Notes: generated from the letters alone by a model not told the origin. A stretch of DNA of 64,000 bases from Setophaga petechia (GCA_024362935.1 JANCRA010000006.1:35519924-35583923), one strand, 5' to 3'. Numbered from the stretch's first letter, positions 11,288 through 21,300 are shown. Numbers and translations: made by a program.

Positions 11288-11480
11288 CTCCCAAAATCAC
11301 AGAATCACAGAATGGCTTGGCTTGGAAGAGACCCTAAAGTTCATCTTGTTCCACTCCCTGCCATGGGCCAGGACACCTTCCACTATCCCAGGCTGATCCA
11401 AGCCCCATCCAACCTGGCTTTGGACACTGCCAGGGATCCAGGGGCAGCCACAGCTTCTCTGGGCAAGCTCTGATCTCTGC
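11288..11480 (-). mobile_element. CR1 LINE 3' end
   Basis: The plus strand begins with two copies of ATCACAGA(ATC) and then reads the reverse complement of a typical avian CR1 tail (ggcttggaagagaccctaaag, ccatccaacctgg, cttctctgggcaa). CR1 elements end in a short ATTCTRTG-type repeat, seen here at the left end, so the element is on the minus strand and 5'-truncated. Confidence 0.8.
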
Positions 11481-11539
11481 CCAGGTGAGCAGGGACAGGA
11501 TCCAAGGGAATGGCTGGAGCTGGGCCAGGGCAGGGCTGG

Positions 11540-11755
11540 CCTGGGGATCAGCAAAAGCTTCTTCCCCCAGAGGGGGCTCGGGCACTGCCCAGGCTCCCCA
11601 GGCAATGGGCACAGCCCCGAGGCTGCCAGAGCTCCAGAGGCCTTTGGACAGCGCTCCCAGGGCTGCCCAGGCTGCGATTGTTGAGGGGACTGTGCAGGGC
11701 CTGGGGCTGGACTGGCTGATCCCAATGGGCCCCTGCCAGCTCAGCCCCTTCTGCA
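11540..11755 (+). mobile_element. CR1-like LINE tail, opposite orientation
   Basis: Contains the CR1 tail phrases cttcttcccccagaggg, gggcactgcccaggctcccca and gggctggactggctgatccc in the plus orientation. It lacks the terminal octamer repeat, so it is truncated or a different subfamily. Confidence 0.6.
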
Positions 11756-11840
11756 ATTTTCACTCTTTGGCTCAGCCTTTGTGTCCTCAGGCCACTGGCA
11801 GAGCTGTTGGGGACAGGGCAGGAGCAGGGCAGCCCCAGCA

Positions 11841-12312
11841 TTGCCCTGTGTGTGACGCTCCAGCAGTGACAGCCCCAGCGTTCCCCTGTGTGTGTGTGAC
11901 ACCCCAGCGGTGACAGCCCCAGCGTTCCCCTGTGTGTGACGCCCCAGCAGTGACAGCCCCAGCATTCCCCTGTGTGTGTGTGTGACGCCCCAGCAGTGAC
12001 AGCCCCAGTGTTCCCCTCTGTGTGACACCTCAGCAGTGACAGCCCCAGGGTTCCCCTGTGTGTGTGTGACACCCCAGCGGTGACAGCCCCAGCATTCCCC
12101 TGTGTGTGTGTGACACCCCAGCGGTGACAGCCCCAGCGTTCCCCTCTGTGTGACACCTCAGCAGTGACAGCCCCAGCGTTCCCCTGTGTGTGTGTGACAC
12201 CCCAGCGGTGACAGCCCCAGCATTCCCCTGTGTGTGACACCCCAGCAGTGACAGTCCCAGCGTTCCCCTGTGTGTGACACCCCAGTGGTGACAGCCCCAG
12301 CGTTCCCTCCCT
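11841..12312. repeat. Minisatellite, unit about 40-45 bp with a (TG)n core
   Basis: About eleven copies of a unit reading CCCCAGCRGTGACAGCCCCAG followed by CRTTCCCCTGTGTGTG(TG)n. Length varies mainly in the TG run. Several long minus-strand open frames here (up to 304 codons) are products of the repeat and not genes. Confidence 0.85.
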
Positions 12313-12499
12313 GCAGTCGCTCCAAGGGAAGCATCCAGAGCCACGTCCAGTCCATGGAACTGAGCGGCCACTGCCCACCCCGGCCTGGGCTGATGGGGAT
12401 TCCCTCTGCACACAGCTCGGGGAAGGTCGCCCTGGCCACCTGCACAGACAAGTGTCAGACACAGTTACAGAGCTCTGCCCAGAGCTGACAGGAGTTGTT

Positions 12500-12735
12500 C
12501 ATTAAAAAACAAAACAAAAAAAAAAAAAAAAAAAACAAAAAAGCCCAGTAAAAAACTAAAAAAATCATATGAAACCAAAAAAGCCTCACCTCCACCCAAA
12601 CAGAAATAAACAACCAACCAACCACAAAACAATCAAAAAACAGTTAAAAGACCAGACAAACCAAAACAGAACAAAAACCCGAACCAAAACAAACAAAAGA
12701 AAAACCAGAAGAAGAAAATCAGAACCCCCCCCAGC
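12500..12735. repeat. A-rich low-complexity tract
   Basis: A run of about 20 A within AAACAAAA-type sequence, continuing as A/C-rich DNA. It may be the tail of a retroposed copy, but no source sequence is recognisable upstream. Confidence 0.7.
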
Positions 12736-13639
12736 AGAGCTGCCCCATCCTTCACTTGTCACACCTGCACTCACACAAGACCTGGGGCTGCAAAAAATGA
12801 GGATTCATTGGGCACATTTGCAGGAAAAGCAGGTTTAGGACAGGCTCTCAGCAGAACTGCTCTCAGCTGAGTCTAAAAGGCCCCTTTGGCAGCTGCAGGG
12901 CCATTGGAATGCAGAGGGTCAGCCCACAGGGCAGAAAAGGGCTCCGAGTTCTCCTCCCCTTACACTGAACCCTTTTCCCAGGCTGCTTCACACTCAGGAT
13001 TCTTCTGGAGGGCTGCACAGAGCTGAGAGTGGGCTCTGGATTCTCCATGTTGCGTGTCCTAAAGCTGCCTGGGAGAAGGAATTTCGGGTCAGCTCCACTG
13101 GCACAATCTCTCCTGGCGCAGGGCACAGCGCCAGGAAGGGCTTTGTGTGCCGAGGCTTTGCTGCAGCCAAGGAAAGCTCCTGGCTCAGGGTCACCTTTGC
13201 TGCTCAGCCAGAGCCCCGAGTGCCCCAGCAGCAGCAGCAGAGAATGGCAGCATTGCCTCAGGCTGGCACACGAGGGGAAGATTTCCCTCTGGAGAGAGGC
13301 TCCTTATTGCAGTTTCTGCATTCAGGCAGCTGCAGATGCCTCAGCTTTGGCTGCACAGTAGCTGGAAATGCAAGTCTAGGAACTGTGTCCATGGCCAGCC
13401 CCAGCAGGCGACAGCAAGGACAGGGCCCTGGGAGCAGGACATTTGCAGGGAGCGCCTTCAGCAAGCAATGGGGGCTGGGACTGGGTGCAGAACATGCCCA
13501 GGGGGTCTCTGCAGCCAGGCTAAAGGAACAAAGTTTCAGTGGTGGCCTGGCCAGGGAGCACAAAAATTGATTGTTTTCTACTGCCGCCATTTCCAGGAGC
13601 CCCAGAGGAGAGCCCGGGGGCCAAGGAATGGAGAGCGGG
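12736..13639. other. No gene recognised
   Basis: GC-moderate DNA with overlapping short open frames on both strands and no identifiable domain or repeat. Its last five bases (gcggg, 13,635-13,639) are the left target duplication of ERV-C. Confidence 0.4.
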
Positions 13640-14280
13640 TGTTATGAACGGAGTTTTGTTTAGTAGAAAAAACCTGAATTTTGTTAAACTGGAGCTGCTG
13701 AAGCAGAGCTGCTGGGCAGGGTTACTTGTTATGTTAACTATAAGTCGTTAGAGTTGATAGTTCTCTTTGTATCACTTAACGACCTAGCCCGGGCAGGTAA
13801 AAGCCCTACTTTTGTGTTGCTGGGGAGGAGAAAAGAATTACCATATGTAGATTCTGAGAAACCCAAGGTACCATGGGACTTATTGAACTTATAAAAACCC
13901 CAAAACCAACGAGCCAAATATAAAATTGAAGAATTGGAATAATTCGTGGATGTGAGGAGTGGAGTGCTGAACCTGCAGAGATGTTAGGAGACCTCAGTGC
14001 CCCCTCGCCCTGACTAAAAAGAAGCTGCCTGGGACTGGGACCTGGAGCTTGGAAGCAGGGAAAAGCGAAGAAATACCGGGGTCCCGCCCGACGTCCCTGT
14101 GAGGAGTGGACCCCCAGCTCTGCCCCTTAGTGGACAAAGCTGCACCTCCTCCTCCTCTGAGCCACGCTGGGAAGACGACGGAGACGGCCGCCTCGTCGAA
14201 CTTCCTAATCCTGAGCTGATCACTTTAATAAAGGCATTAAAAGGAGAAATAAAACTCCTGCCCTGTTGAGTTTTATTTCA
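13640..14280 (+). repeat. ERV-C 5' LTR
   Basis: 641 bp with TG...CA ends, a TATA-like CTTATAAAAA near 13,888 and AATAAA signals near 14,226 and 14,249. Preceded by the 5-bp target duplication gcggg. Confidence 0.92.
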
Positions 14281-14282
14281 GT

Positions 14283-14300
14283 TGGGGGCTCGTCCGGGAT
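14283..14300 (+). promoter_or_regulatory. Primer-binding site, tRNA-Pro
   Basis: TGGGGGCTCGTCCGGGAT, the tRNA-Pro-complementary site used by many gammaretroviruses, two bases after the LTR. Confidence 0.92.
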
Positions 14301-14703
14301 CCGCCACGCCTGCAGAGGACACCAGGACCGGCCATCTTGGAACCTCGAGGATAGCTGGCAATCAGGACCAGAGAAGAAGATCGGCTCAGGACGACTGACG
14401 CAGAGGAGCACCGGATTGGTGAGAACTATCTGGTGACGGGCGGGGGAGACGAGTGAGTGTTGTATGAATGAGACCCAGGCCGGCAGCCCGGACTTCCGAA
14501 GCGATTGTGGACCCCTCAGTACCGCGTTTCTGGACTCCTGCGAAGGGGCCAGCCGGGAACAGGGGGAAGCGTGTGGAATTGGCGTGAGTGAGTCGTCTCC
14601 TAAGGGGGAAATAGGGCACCCCCCCCTCCGGGCGTGCGGAGGAAATAGTTGTATGAGTGGCACGGCACCCCAAAGGTTCTGACGAAGGATGTCAGGCAGA
14701 TTG

Positions 14704-15384
14704 TAAGTCCCGAAAGTCCCGCGAAGGATTCGGGCAACCTCACAAGCCCTGCAGGCATATTAAGTCCTGGCACAGGAGGCCAGGCACAAATAAGTCCCGA
14801 AAGTCCCGCGAAGGATTCGGGCAACCTCACAAGCCCTGCAGGCATATTAAGTCCTGGCGCACGAGGCCAGGCACAAATAAGTCCCGAAAGTCCCGCGAAG
14901 GATTCGGGCAACCTCACAAGCCCTGCAGGCATATTAAGTCCTGGCGCAGGAGGCCAGGCACAAATAAGTCCCGAAAGTCCCGCGAAGGATTCGGGCAACC
15001 TCACAAGCCCTGCAGGCATATTAAGTCCTGGCGCAGGAGGCCAGGCACAAATAAGTCCCGAAAGTCCCGCGAAGGATTCGGGCAACCTCACAAGCCCTGC
15101 AGGCATATTAAGTCCTGGCGCACGAGGCCAGGCACAAATAAGTCCCGAAAGTCCCGCGAAGGATTCGGGCAACCTCACAAGCCCTGCAGGCATACTAAGT
15201 CCTGGCGCAGGAGGCCAGGCACAAATCCCAGCGAAAGCTCGGTAGGCTGAGGATTTGTTTTTAAGTCCCGAAAGTCCCGCGAAGGATTCAGGCAACCTCA
15301 CAAGCCCTGCAGGCATATTAAGTCCTGGCGAAGGAGGCCAGGCACAAATCCCAGTGGAAGCTCGGTAGGCTGGGGATTTGTTTT
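14704..15384 (+). repeat. 87-bp tandem repeats in the ERV-C leader
   Basis: Copies start at 14,704, 14,791, 14,878, 14,965, 15,052 and 15,139, each exactly 87 bp and nearly identical (differences mainly at one or two bases in the CTGGCRCASGAGG segment). The sixth copy plus a 36-bp tail (ending ggatttgtttt) is repeated once more from 15,262, making a 123-bp outer unit. Because 87 is divisible by three, long open frames appear on both strands (198 and 197 codons plus, 238 codons minus); these are probably not genes. The array lies between primer site and gag, where packaging and translation-control RNA structures usually sit. Confidence 0.95.
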
Positions 15385-15518
15385 TAAGTCCTGATACGGT
15401 GTTGGAAGGTTAGGCACACTACATCAGGCAGTGTTTACAGTATAAAGTCCTGAGCTTCAGGCAGCTAAATTTTTTTTGAGATTACCTGTCGGTAGAGACA
15501 CCTTTGAGATCTGAAGAG

Positions 15519-17294
15519 ATGGGAGGGTGTAATAGTAAAAAAACAGGCAAGAGACTAAGGAATATACCTCTCGGTAGCCCCTTAGGGGAACTGTTAGAAA
15601 AATGGGATTTGACAGAGGACACAAAGGGATTAGATAAGATAAAGATGATCCACTACTGTGTAGAAGTCTGGCCAGAATTAGAAATGCAAGGAGGATGGCC
15701 TTGGTGTGGGACAAAAGACAAGTGGATATGTCAGCAACTGAGTAATTATCTGACAGCTCGAGGAGATACTGATCCTGAGCAATTACTGTATGTAGATTGC
15801 TGGTTAAAGAATGCTATTGAAGACAAAGAAGTACAAATTTGTAAAGTGCAGAAGAAAAAAGATGGCAATGAAGGAGGGGAGGCTGAAATTGGTAAAAGAT
15901 GGGACCCCCTAGATTATTTGCCTCCTGCTGCGCCTCCACCTTACAATCCTCTTGCTCAGGCACCTCCAATGGCTGGCCCGGTTCTTCCCCCGGCTGCCAT
16001 CCCATTACCGCCCCCTCAAATTCCTCCTTCTACTCCTTCTGCAACACCACAAGTGACTACTCCACCTGCTGCATTCTCCACCCCTTCTCTAACTCCGCCT
16101 AATAACTCTTTTCCCCCTGCAATTGCTGTCCCTCTACCTCCTCCTAGTTGGGATACAAATGCCTCCTTGTCCGGTACACCTGCTGATCTGCAGAAAGTTC
16201 AGGGTAACCCGGATATCCCTCAAACTAGTTTGGCATCTGAAGATGGGCCTTACTGTGGTACCAGATCCAAGACCTCTAAGGCAGAGAGACTTTTTCCCCT
16301 CAGAGAAGTTCCTATGGGAGGAGCAGTGGGAGGTGTTGGCTTTGTGAATGCTCCTCTAACAGCTTCTGAAGTGAGGGGATTTAAGAAAGAGTTGGGGCAT
16401 TTAGTTGAGGACCCAGTGGGCATAGCCAACCAAGTGGATCAATTCTTAGGTCCAAATATCTACACTTGGGGGGAGATGAATTCTATTTTAAATATATTAT
16501 TCTCCTCAGAAGAGGTACAGATGATTAGGGCGGCTGGTATAAGACTTTGGGAGAGAGATAACCGTCCAGGACCCCAGGTGCAATCCGGTGAACAAAAATT
16601 GCCCCTAACAGATCCCAACTGGAACCCTAATCAGGAGGAGGGGAGGAAGGCCATGATGGAATATAGATCTTTAATGATTCGGGGGATCAAAGAGTCAGTT
16701 CCCAAAGGAACTAATACCAAATTGGCATTTGAGGGTACACAAGAAAAGGATGAAACTCCTGCTGCTTGGCTTAATCGCCTAAAGCGGAACTTCCAGTTAT
16801 ACTCTAGAATAGACCCAGACACCACAGAAGGTCAAATGCTACTGAAAGTCCAATTTGTTACCAACTCTTGGCCAGATATACGGAGGAAACTGGAAAAGAT
16901 TGAAGAATGGCAAAACAGGGACATTAATGAGTTATTAAGGGAGGCATTGAAGGTGTATTTAAGGAGGGACGAAGAAAAGGCAAAGGCCAAAGCTAGAATC
17001 ATGGTCGCTGTGGCTAGAGAAAGCGGGGGAGCAAGCAATTCTATACCACGATCCAAGGTAGTAAAAGATAGTGTGGGGTGGGTGGGTCCACCGCCAGGAG
17101 GAGGCAAAGATAGGCCTCTTAGGCAGTCAGGTACAAGAGAAATGGAGAGACCTCAAACCTCTATGAGTGAAAAGCGCTGCTCTTATTGTGAAGAAGCAGG
17201 ACACATCAGGAGGTTTTGTAAGAAGCTCAGTCTCGATGTGGCAATAGCCAGGGAACAAGATAACTTAGAAAGAGTTCTTAGAGGTGATGATTAG
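15519..17294 (+). CDS. gag: ERV-C Gag polyprotein, full length
   Basis: 591 residues. I chose the ATG at 15,519 because it gives MGGC, a myristoylation-type N-terminus. Matrix spans about residues 1-115. A proline-rich linker follows, with a PPPY late-domain motif at 139-142 and many P/T residues to about 235. Capsid begins near PLREVPMGGA and contains the gamma-type ETPAAWLNRL major homology region. A highly charged helix (about 450-485) follows. One zinc knuckle, CSYCEEAGHIRRFC, starts at 554. Gag builds the virion at the plasma membrane and packages RNA. The frame ends in TAG at 17,292 and stays open after it into protease. No internal stop or frameshift is visible, so this gene could still make protein. 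Confidence 0.92.
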   Translation: MGGCNSKKTGKRLRNIPLGSPLGELLEKWDLTEDTKGLDKIKMIHYCVEVWPELEMQGGWPWCGTKDKWICQQLSNYLTARGDTDPEQLLYVDCWLKNAIEDKEVQICKVQKKKDGNEGGEAEIGKRWDPLDYLPPAAPPPYNPLAQAPPMAGPVLPPAAIPLPPPQIPPSTPSATPQVTTPPAAFSTPSLTPPNNSFPPAIAVPLPPPSWDTNASLSGTPADLQKVQGNPDIPQTSLASEDGPYCGTRSKTSKAERLFPLREVPMGGAVGGVGFVNAPLTASEVRGFKKELGHLVEDPVGIANQVDQFLGPNIYTWGEMNSILNILFSSEEVQMIRAAGIRLWERDNRPGPQVQSGEQKLPLTDPNWNPNQEEGRKAMMEYRSLMIRGIKESVPKGTNTKLAFEGTQEKDETPAAWLNRLKRNFQLYSRIDPDTTEGQMLLKVQFVTNSWPDIRRKLEKIEEWQNRDINELLREALKVYLRRDEEKAKAKARIMVAVARESGGASNSIPRSKVVKDSVGWVGPPPGGGKDRPLRQSGTREMERPQTSMSEKRCSYCEEAGHIRRFCKKLSLDVAIAREQDNLERVLRGDD

Positions 17295-17594
17295 GGGTGT
17301 CAGGGGCTTTACCCCTTAGGGGACCCAATGCAACATCTAGAAGAGCCCTTGGTAAACTTTAAAGTGGGACCCCTAAATGAAGAATTTGAATTTTTAGTTG
17401 ATACAGGAACAGATAAGTCCTGTCTCAACAAAATACCAAAAGGTATGGAAATTGGGAGAAAATTCTGTGAAGTTTTAGGTGCTGAAGGGAAACCATTTAG
17501 AGCATCAGTGATTGAAGATGTAAAAATAATTGGAAACGCAAGAGAGTGGGAAGTTAATTTCATTTATCTGCCTAAACAAGAAAAAGTTTGTTAA
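17295..17594 (+). pseudogene. pro: ERV-C protease fragment, in frame after the gag TAG
   Basis: The 99 codons after the gag stop continue in the gag frame and contain LVDTGTDKS, the aspartic-protease active-site motif, within a retropepsin-like N-terminal half. It ends at TAA (17,592) before the flap and C-terminal strands are complete. Reading through a single TAG from gag into pro is the gammaretroviral strategy. The truncation coincides with the large pol deletion. Confidence 0.8.
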
Positions 17595-17599
17595 GAAAG

Positions 17600-18455
17600 G
17601 ATCTGCAAGTTCATTTGGGGGTCGGGATTGTTCCAAGAGAGGGGAGGATGGTAGTATCCCCAGATATGGAATGGTGAACACTATAGACTCAGACCGAGGC
17701 CCACATTTTGTGTCCCGAACATTGCAAGCTATAATTGAAGCATTAGGAATAAATGGAAATTACATACTCCGTGGCACCCCCAGAGTTCTGGGAGAGTAGA
17801 GCAGATGAACAAAACTCTCAAAAATGTATTAACTAAATTGATAGAAGAAACAAAAATGAATTGGCTAAAATGCTTACCCCTAGCGCTTTTGCGCATTAGA
17901 ACAAGACCTCGGTCTGACATAAGAATTTCACCTTATGAAATGATGTTTGGGCTGCCATTTCTGTTAACACCATATAGCACGGGAGACTATCTAGAAGGGG
18001 AAGAAGCTACAAGAAAGTATTTGGAGGTAATTGGAAGAACTCTGGAAGGACTTAGAAAAAAGGGATACCTCCCCCAAACTTCCCCTCTGGACACAAAGGT
18101 TCATAACATTAGCCCAGGAGATTGGGTTTTGATAAAATCGTGGAATGCAGGATCATTAATGCCTAAATTTGAAGGCCCCTTTCAGGTACTCCTCATCACT
18201 AATTCGGCTGGGCGGACCAGGGAAAAAGGTTGGACTCACATTACGAGAATAAAAGGGCCAGTTTCACCCCCAGGTACGGGACCAGATACGACATCAGCTT
18301 CTCCCTCTGGCATTGGGCCAGACACCACACCACTCTCACCTCCGGGCACCGGACAAGAGTCAACCACGTCACAAGTGAATTCACCTCAGTATACTGTAAT
18401 AAAAGGACCAAAAGATTTAAAGTTGACTCTCAGGAGGAAGAGTCAAAAAGACTGA
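17600..18455 (+). pseudogene. pol: ERV-C integrase remnant
   Basis: The pol deletion joins protease-region sequence to the integrase core near 17,600-17,680. The second catalytic Asp segment (IDSDRGPHFVS, about 17,685) is in one frame. A one-base shift near 17,750 moves to the frame carrying the catalytic Glu segment and a 216-codon open stretch (17,805-18,455) with LPLALLRIRTRP and SPYEMMFG, typical of gamma-type integrase C-terminal domains, ending in a P/T/S/G-rich tail. The zinc-binding domain and first catalytic Asp are absent, so it cannot integrate. Confidence 0.85.
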
Positions 18456-18768
18456 ACGGTATGGGAAAATAATTGGTATTGGAGTTATAACATAGCTTAA
18501 GATGTTAAAAATGTTTCAAGACAGTTCTGTATGTAAAATAAGTTTGTGGAAAGTTTAAAATGGTAAATAAGCAATTCTAGTTTACCCGATTTAAAAACTC
18601 CTAGTTAATCCTCTGCAGAGCACTCCCCTAGGAGAAATCAAAATTAGCAGGGAGCAGACCAAGAGGGACTTAGCCAGAGAAGCAGGTAAAAGGGACTCTA
18701 AAGAGCTTGGAAGCTTCTTCTCAGTAAGATTCCCCAAGAGGCAAGGCCGGGTGGGCAGGCTGTGCAAG

Positions 18769-19170
18769 ATGACCCATACCGGACTCTTGGGAAGGGTAGT
18801 AATGATGGCTCTGATTGCTAGTGGTGCTCTGGGGAGCCCAGGAGAGCCGTGCAGTGAGTGCTACCAACCCCTTCATGGAGAGAAAGAAGTGAGCTGCTTG
18901 CATAGAGTCCACATCAGTCCTAACCCTAATTGTGCTGACCTCTCTCAATTGGTCTTTTATGAGAAAAATAGAATAAATTGGATAACACAGAATATTGCCA
19001 CTTTTAGGCAGTCACTCCTGGGAGAGGGCCCTGTAAGAGAAGCTTGGTTGTGCTTTGAATATGATGCTGCTGAAGCAAGCTCAGTAGATCTGGTAAGAAA
19101 AATAGTCTGTAACAGGTATTTAGCAGTAAAAAAATTTGGGTACTCGGTGGATTCCAGGAAGTCTAAATAA
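18769..19170 (+). pseudogene. ERV-C env-position open frame 1 (signal peptide, Cys-rich)
   Basis: From the ATG at 18,769: a hydrophobic signal-like stretch (VVMMALIASGALG) and then a short cysteine-containing ectodomain (CSECYQPL, ISPNPNC, AWLCFEYD, KIVCNRY) ending after about 134 codons. It sits where env SU should be, but it is far shorter than a normal SU and I recognise no receptor-binding motif. It may be the N-terminal part of a deleted env or an unrelated secreted protein. Confidence 0.5.
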
Positions 19171-19181
19171 ATTAGAATCTG

Positions 19182-19925
19182 TTGAGAAAAGAGACAAGTG
19201 TATCCACCATGAAGCACATGAAGCTTATAAGTGTACTGAAAAAAAAGGTGAACCCCGTTAAGAAAATGAAAGAACTGTGTGAATACAACTCTAAATACCT
19301 GGTTTTGACCTCTGACCTTACAGCATACACTGAATTGTCAATGGACTGGTCTAGCAGCTGTGCCGCTAGAGTGGTAAAACCAGCTTTCTTCCTATTACCT
19401 AAAGAAACTGGATCAAGTTTAGGAGTTCCTATATACAACAATTTTAAAGAGCAAAGTTCAATAGAAATTGAAAAGATCCAGAATTGTAGAGGCCGGGTTC
19501 AAACCCCAGTACCTATGTTAAACAGAATTATCAGGCTCCAAGCAGTATTGGAGATTAAGAATGCAATTATTAGAAACATTTCAAAAGAGGTGAGAAGATT
19601 AACATGTGAAAACACTCAAAAGCAAACTCCTACACCTGATTCCAGTTGGTGGGATAACCTAAGGATTTTCAAAAAAGAGGTATGGGAAAAAGTAGACCTT
19701 TTCACTGTGAGCATACTTGTAAAATTGCTCTGTTTACTGCGTTTATTTTTGTGTTTTATTAAAATAGTAGTATTAGCTGTACAAACCAACCGGAAAAGGC
19801 CAAGAAAAGTAACAAAGTTAAATAACCATGATTACCAGAGTGCTCGGGAGATTTTTGATCAATACAAATTGCAAGTTGATGCGAGCTTTAACTCGATCAA
19901 AGTAAAAGAGGGGGGTCTGTTATGA
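19182..19925 (+). pseudogene. ERV-C env-position open frame 2 (TM-like remnant with membrane helix)
   Basis: The first ATG in this 247-codon frame is at 19,209. A segment reading LNRIIRLQAVLEI looks like the heptad-repeat start of a retroviral TM subunit, but the expected immunosuppressive segment and CX6CC motif do not follow. A membrane helix rich in L, F, I and V (about residues 175-203) comes next, then a basic tail (NRKRPRKVTK) and about 40 more residues ending at the LTR. It may be a deleted env or a reorganised gene; function unknown. Confidence 0.55.
19904..19915 (+). promoter_or_regulatory. Polypurine tract of ERV-C
   Basis: AAAAGAGGGGGG two bases before the 3' LTR, the expected plus-strand primer site. 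Confidence 0.85.
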
Positions 19926-20559
19926 ACGGAGTTTTGTTTAGTAGAAAAAACCTGAATTTTGTTAAACTGGAGCTGCTGAAGCAGAGCTGCTGGGCAGGGT
20001 TACTTGTTATGTTAACTATAAGTCGTTAGAGTTGATAGTTCTCTTTGTATCACTTAACGACCTAGCCCGGGCAGGTAAAAGCCCTACTTTTGTGTTGCTG
20101 GGGAGGAGAAAAGAATTACCATATGTAGATTCTGAGAAACCCAAGGTACCATGGGACTTATTGAACTTATAAAAACCCCAAAACCAACGAGCCAAATATA
20201 AAATTGAAGAATTGGAATAATTCGTGGATGTGAGGAGTGGAGTGCTGAACCTGCAGAGATGTTAGGAGACCTCAGTGCCCCCTCGCCCTGACTAAAAAGA
20301 AGCTGCCTGGGACTGGGACCTGGAGCTTGGAAGCAGGGAAAAGCGAAGAAATACCGGGGTCCCGCCCAGACGTCCCTGTGAGGAGTGGACCCCCAGCTCT
20401 GCCCCTTAGTGGACAAAGCTGCACCTCCTCCTCCTCTGAGCCACGCTGGGAAGACGACGGAGACGGCCGCCTCGTCGAACTTCCTAATCCTGAGCTGATC
20501 ACTTTAATAAAGGCATTAAAAGGAGAAATAAAACTCCTGCCCTGTTGAGTTTTATTTCA
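19918..20559 (+). repeat. ERV-C 3' LTR
   Basis: 642 bp; by eye identical to the 5' LTR except for one inserted A (CCCAGACG vs CCCGACG). Followed by gcggg, the target duplication. Confidence 0.92.
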
Positions 20560-21053
20560 GCGGGGACTGTACAGGAGCCAGAGCAGCGAGAAAGGCCGGG
20601 CTGAAGGTGCAGGGGGAGCACGGGCATGGAGGGGCCCAGCCCGGGAGTCCCACAGAGCCTCCCTGCTCCAGAGCCGCAGCTGCGGCAGCACCGGGGGCAG
20701 CTGCCGGGATTGGTGTGCCAGGGCCGGGCCGCAGCTGGGGGTTCCAAGGGCTCGGCTGGAGCAGCTTTTTGTCTCGCTGCACTGGGGGCATTGCCGCAGG
20801 CTCGGGCTCCCAGGGAAGGCGCAGCAGGACAGGGTGGCAGTGGTTGGTTTGTGGGTTTGTTGTTGGGATGTTCTGTTGGCGGTCCCGGGCGGACTGTGGG
20901 ACCCAGGAGCGGCCGGGCAGGCCCGGAGCCGCCCCTCGGGCTGGGAGCCCCCGGACAGAGCTCTGTGCTCGGGGCCGAGGCCCGGGCGGCGCGGGCAGCG
21001 CTCGGCGGCCTGAGGGCCCCCGGCGCAGGTGGGTTACTGCAGTGCTCCGCCCC
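20560..21053. other. GC-rich host-like DNA, no gene recognised
   Basis: High-GC sequence with open frames on both strands and no domain. It begins with the right copy of the ERV-C target duplication. Confidence 0.4.
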
Positions 21054-21300
21054 TGTTACCTGACTGGTTCCCCAGTTGGCTGCCCCTCCTCTGTACAACT
21101 CGTACTCAGCTCCCATTGGCCCTTGACCCTCAGATCTGTCCCTTTACCCCCTTATAAAACCCTATGTCCTCAGTCCCATTTTGTCTCTGGCTCTGGAGTC
21201 GCTGCATTGCAATAAAACAGTGTTTGGAACTCTGCACAAGATCCATCTTTGGCCTTGTCCATCAGCAGGTTAAGACAGCATGCTCCGGGCTCTGGGATTG
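21054..21300 (+). repeat. Possible LTR or promoter block
   Basis: Contains a CCAAT-like CCCATTGGCC, a TATA box (CTTATAAAACCC, about 21,150) and AATAAA (about 21,211) at LTR-like spacing, starting TGTTACCTGAC. Ends are not proven. It could instead be the promoter of the adjacent zinc-finger gene. Confidence 0.35.

Larger units (their letters stand above)
13640..20559 (+). mobile_element. ERV-C: complete, young, pol-deleted gamma-like provirus
   Basis: Two LTRs start TGTTATGAACGG and end TTTATTTCA. The target duplication gcggg flanks both ends (13,635-13,639 and 20,560-20,564). By eye the LTRs differ by a single inserted A in the 3' copy (641 vs 642 bp). In order it carries a tRNA-Pro primer site, a leader with 87-bp repeats, full-length gag, a protease fragment, an integrase fragment, two env-position open frames, a polypurine tract and the 3' LTR. 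The whole RT-RNase H-integrase N-terminus is missing. Confidence 0.92.

Noticed and set aside
11548..12462. 304-codon minus-strand frame with repeated CHTQGNAGAVTAGVS-type units
   Set aside because: It is entirely a translation of the minisatellite.
14600..15316. Three long overlapping open frames (about 200-240 codons) in the ERV-C leader
   Set aside because: They follow from an 87-bp repeat whose length is a multiple of three; the products are pure repeats and no start context or upstream signal supports translation.
14704..15384. CRISPR-like array
   Set aside because: Repeats are head-to-tail with no variable spacers, and the context is a retroviral leader in a vertebrate genome.
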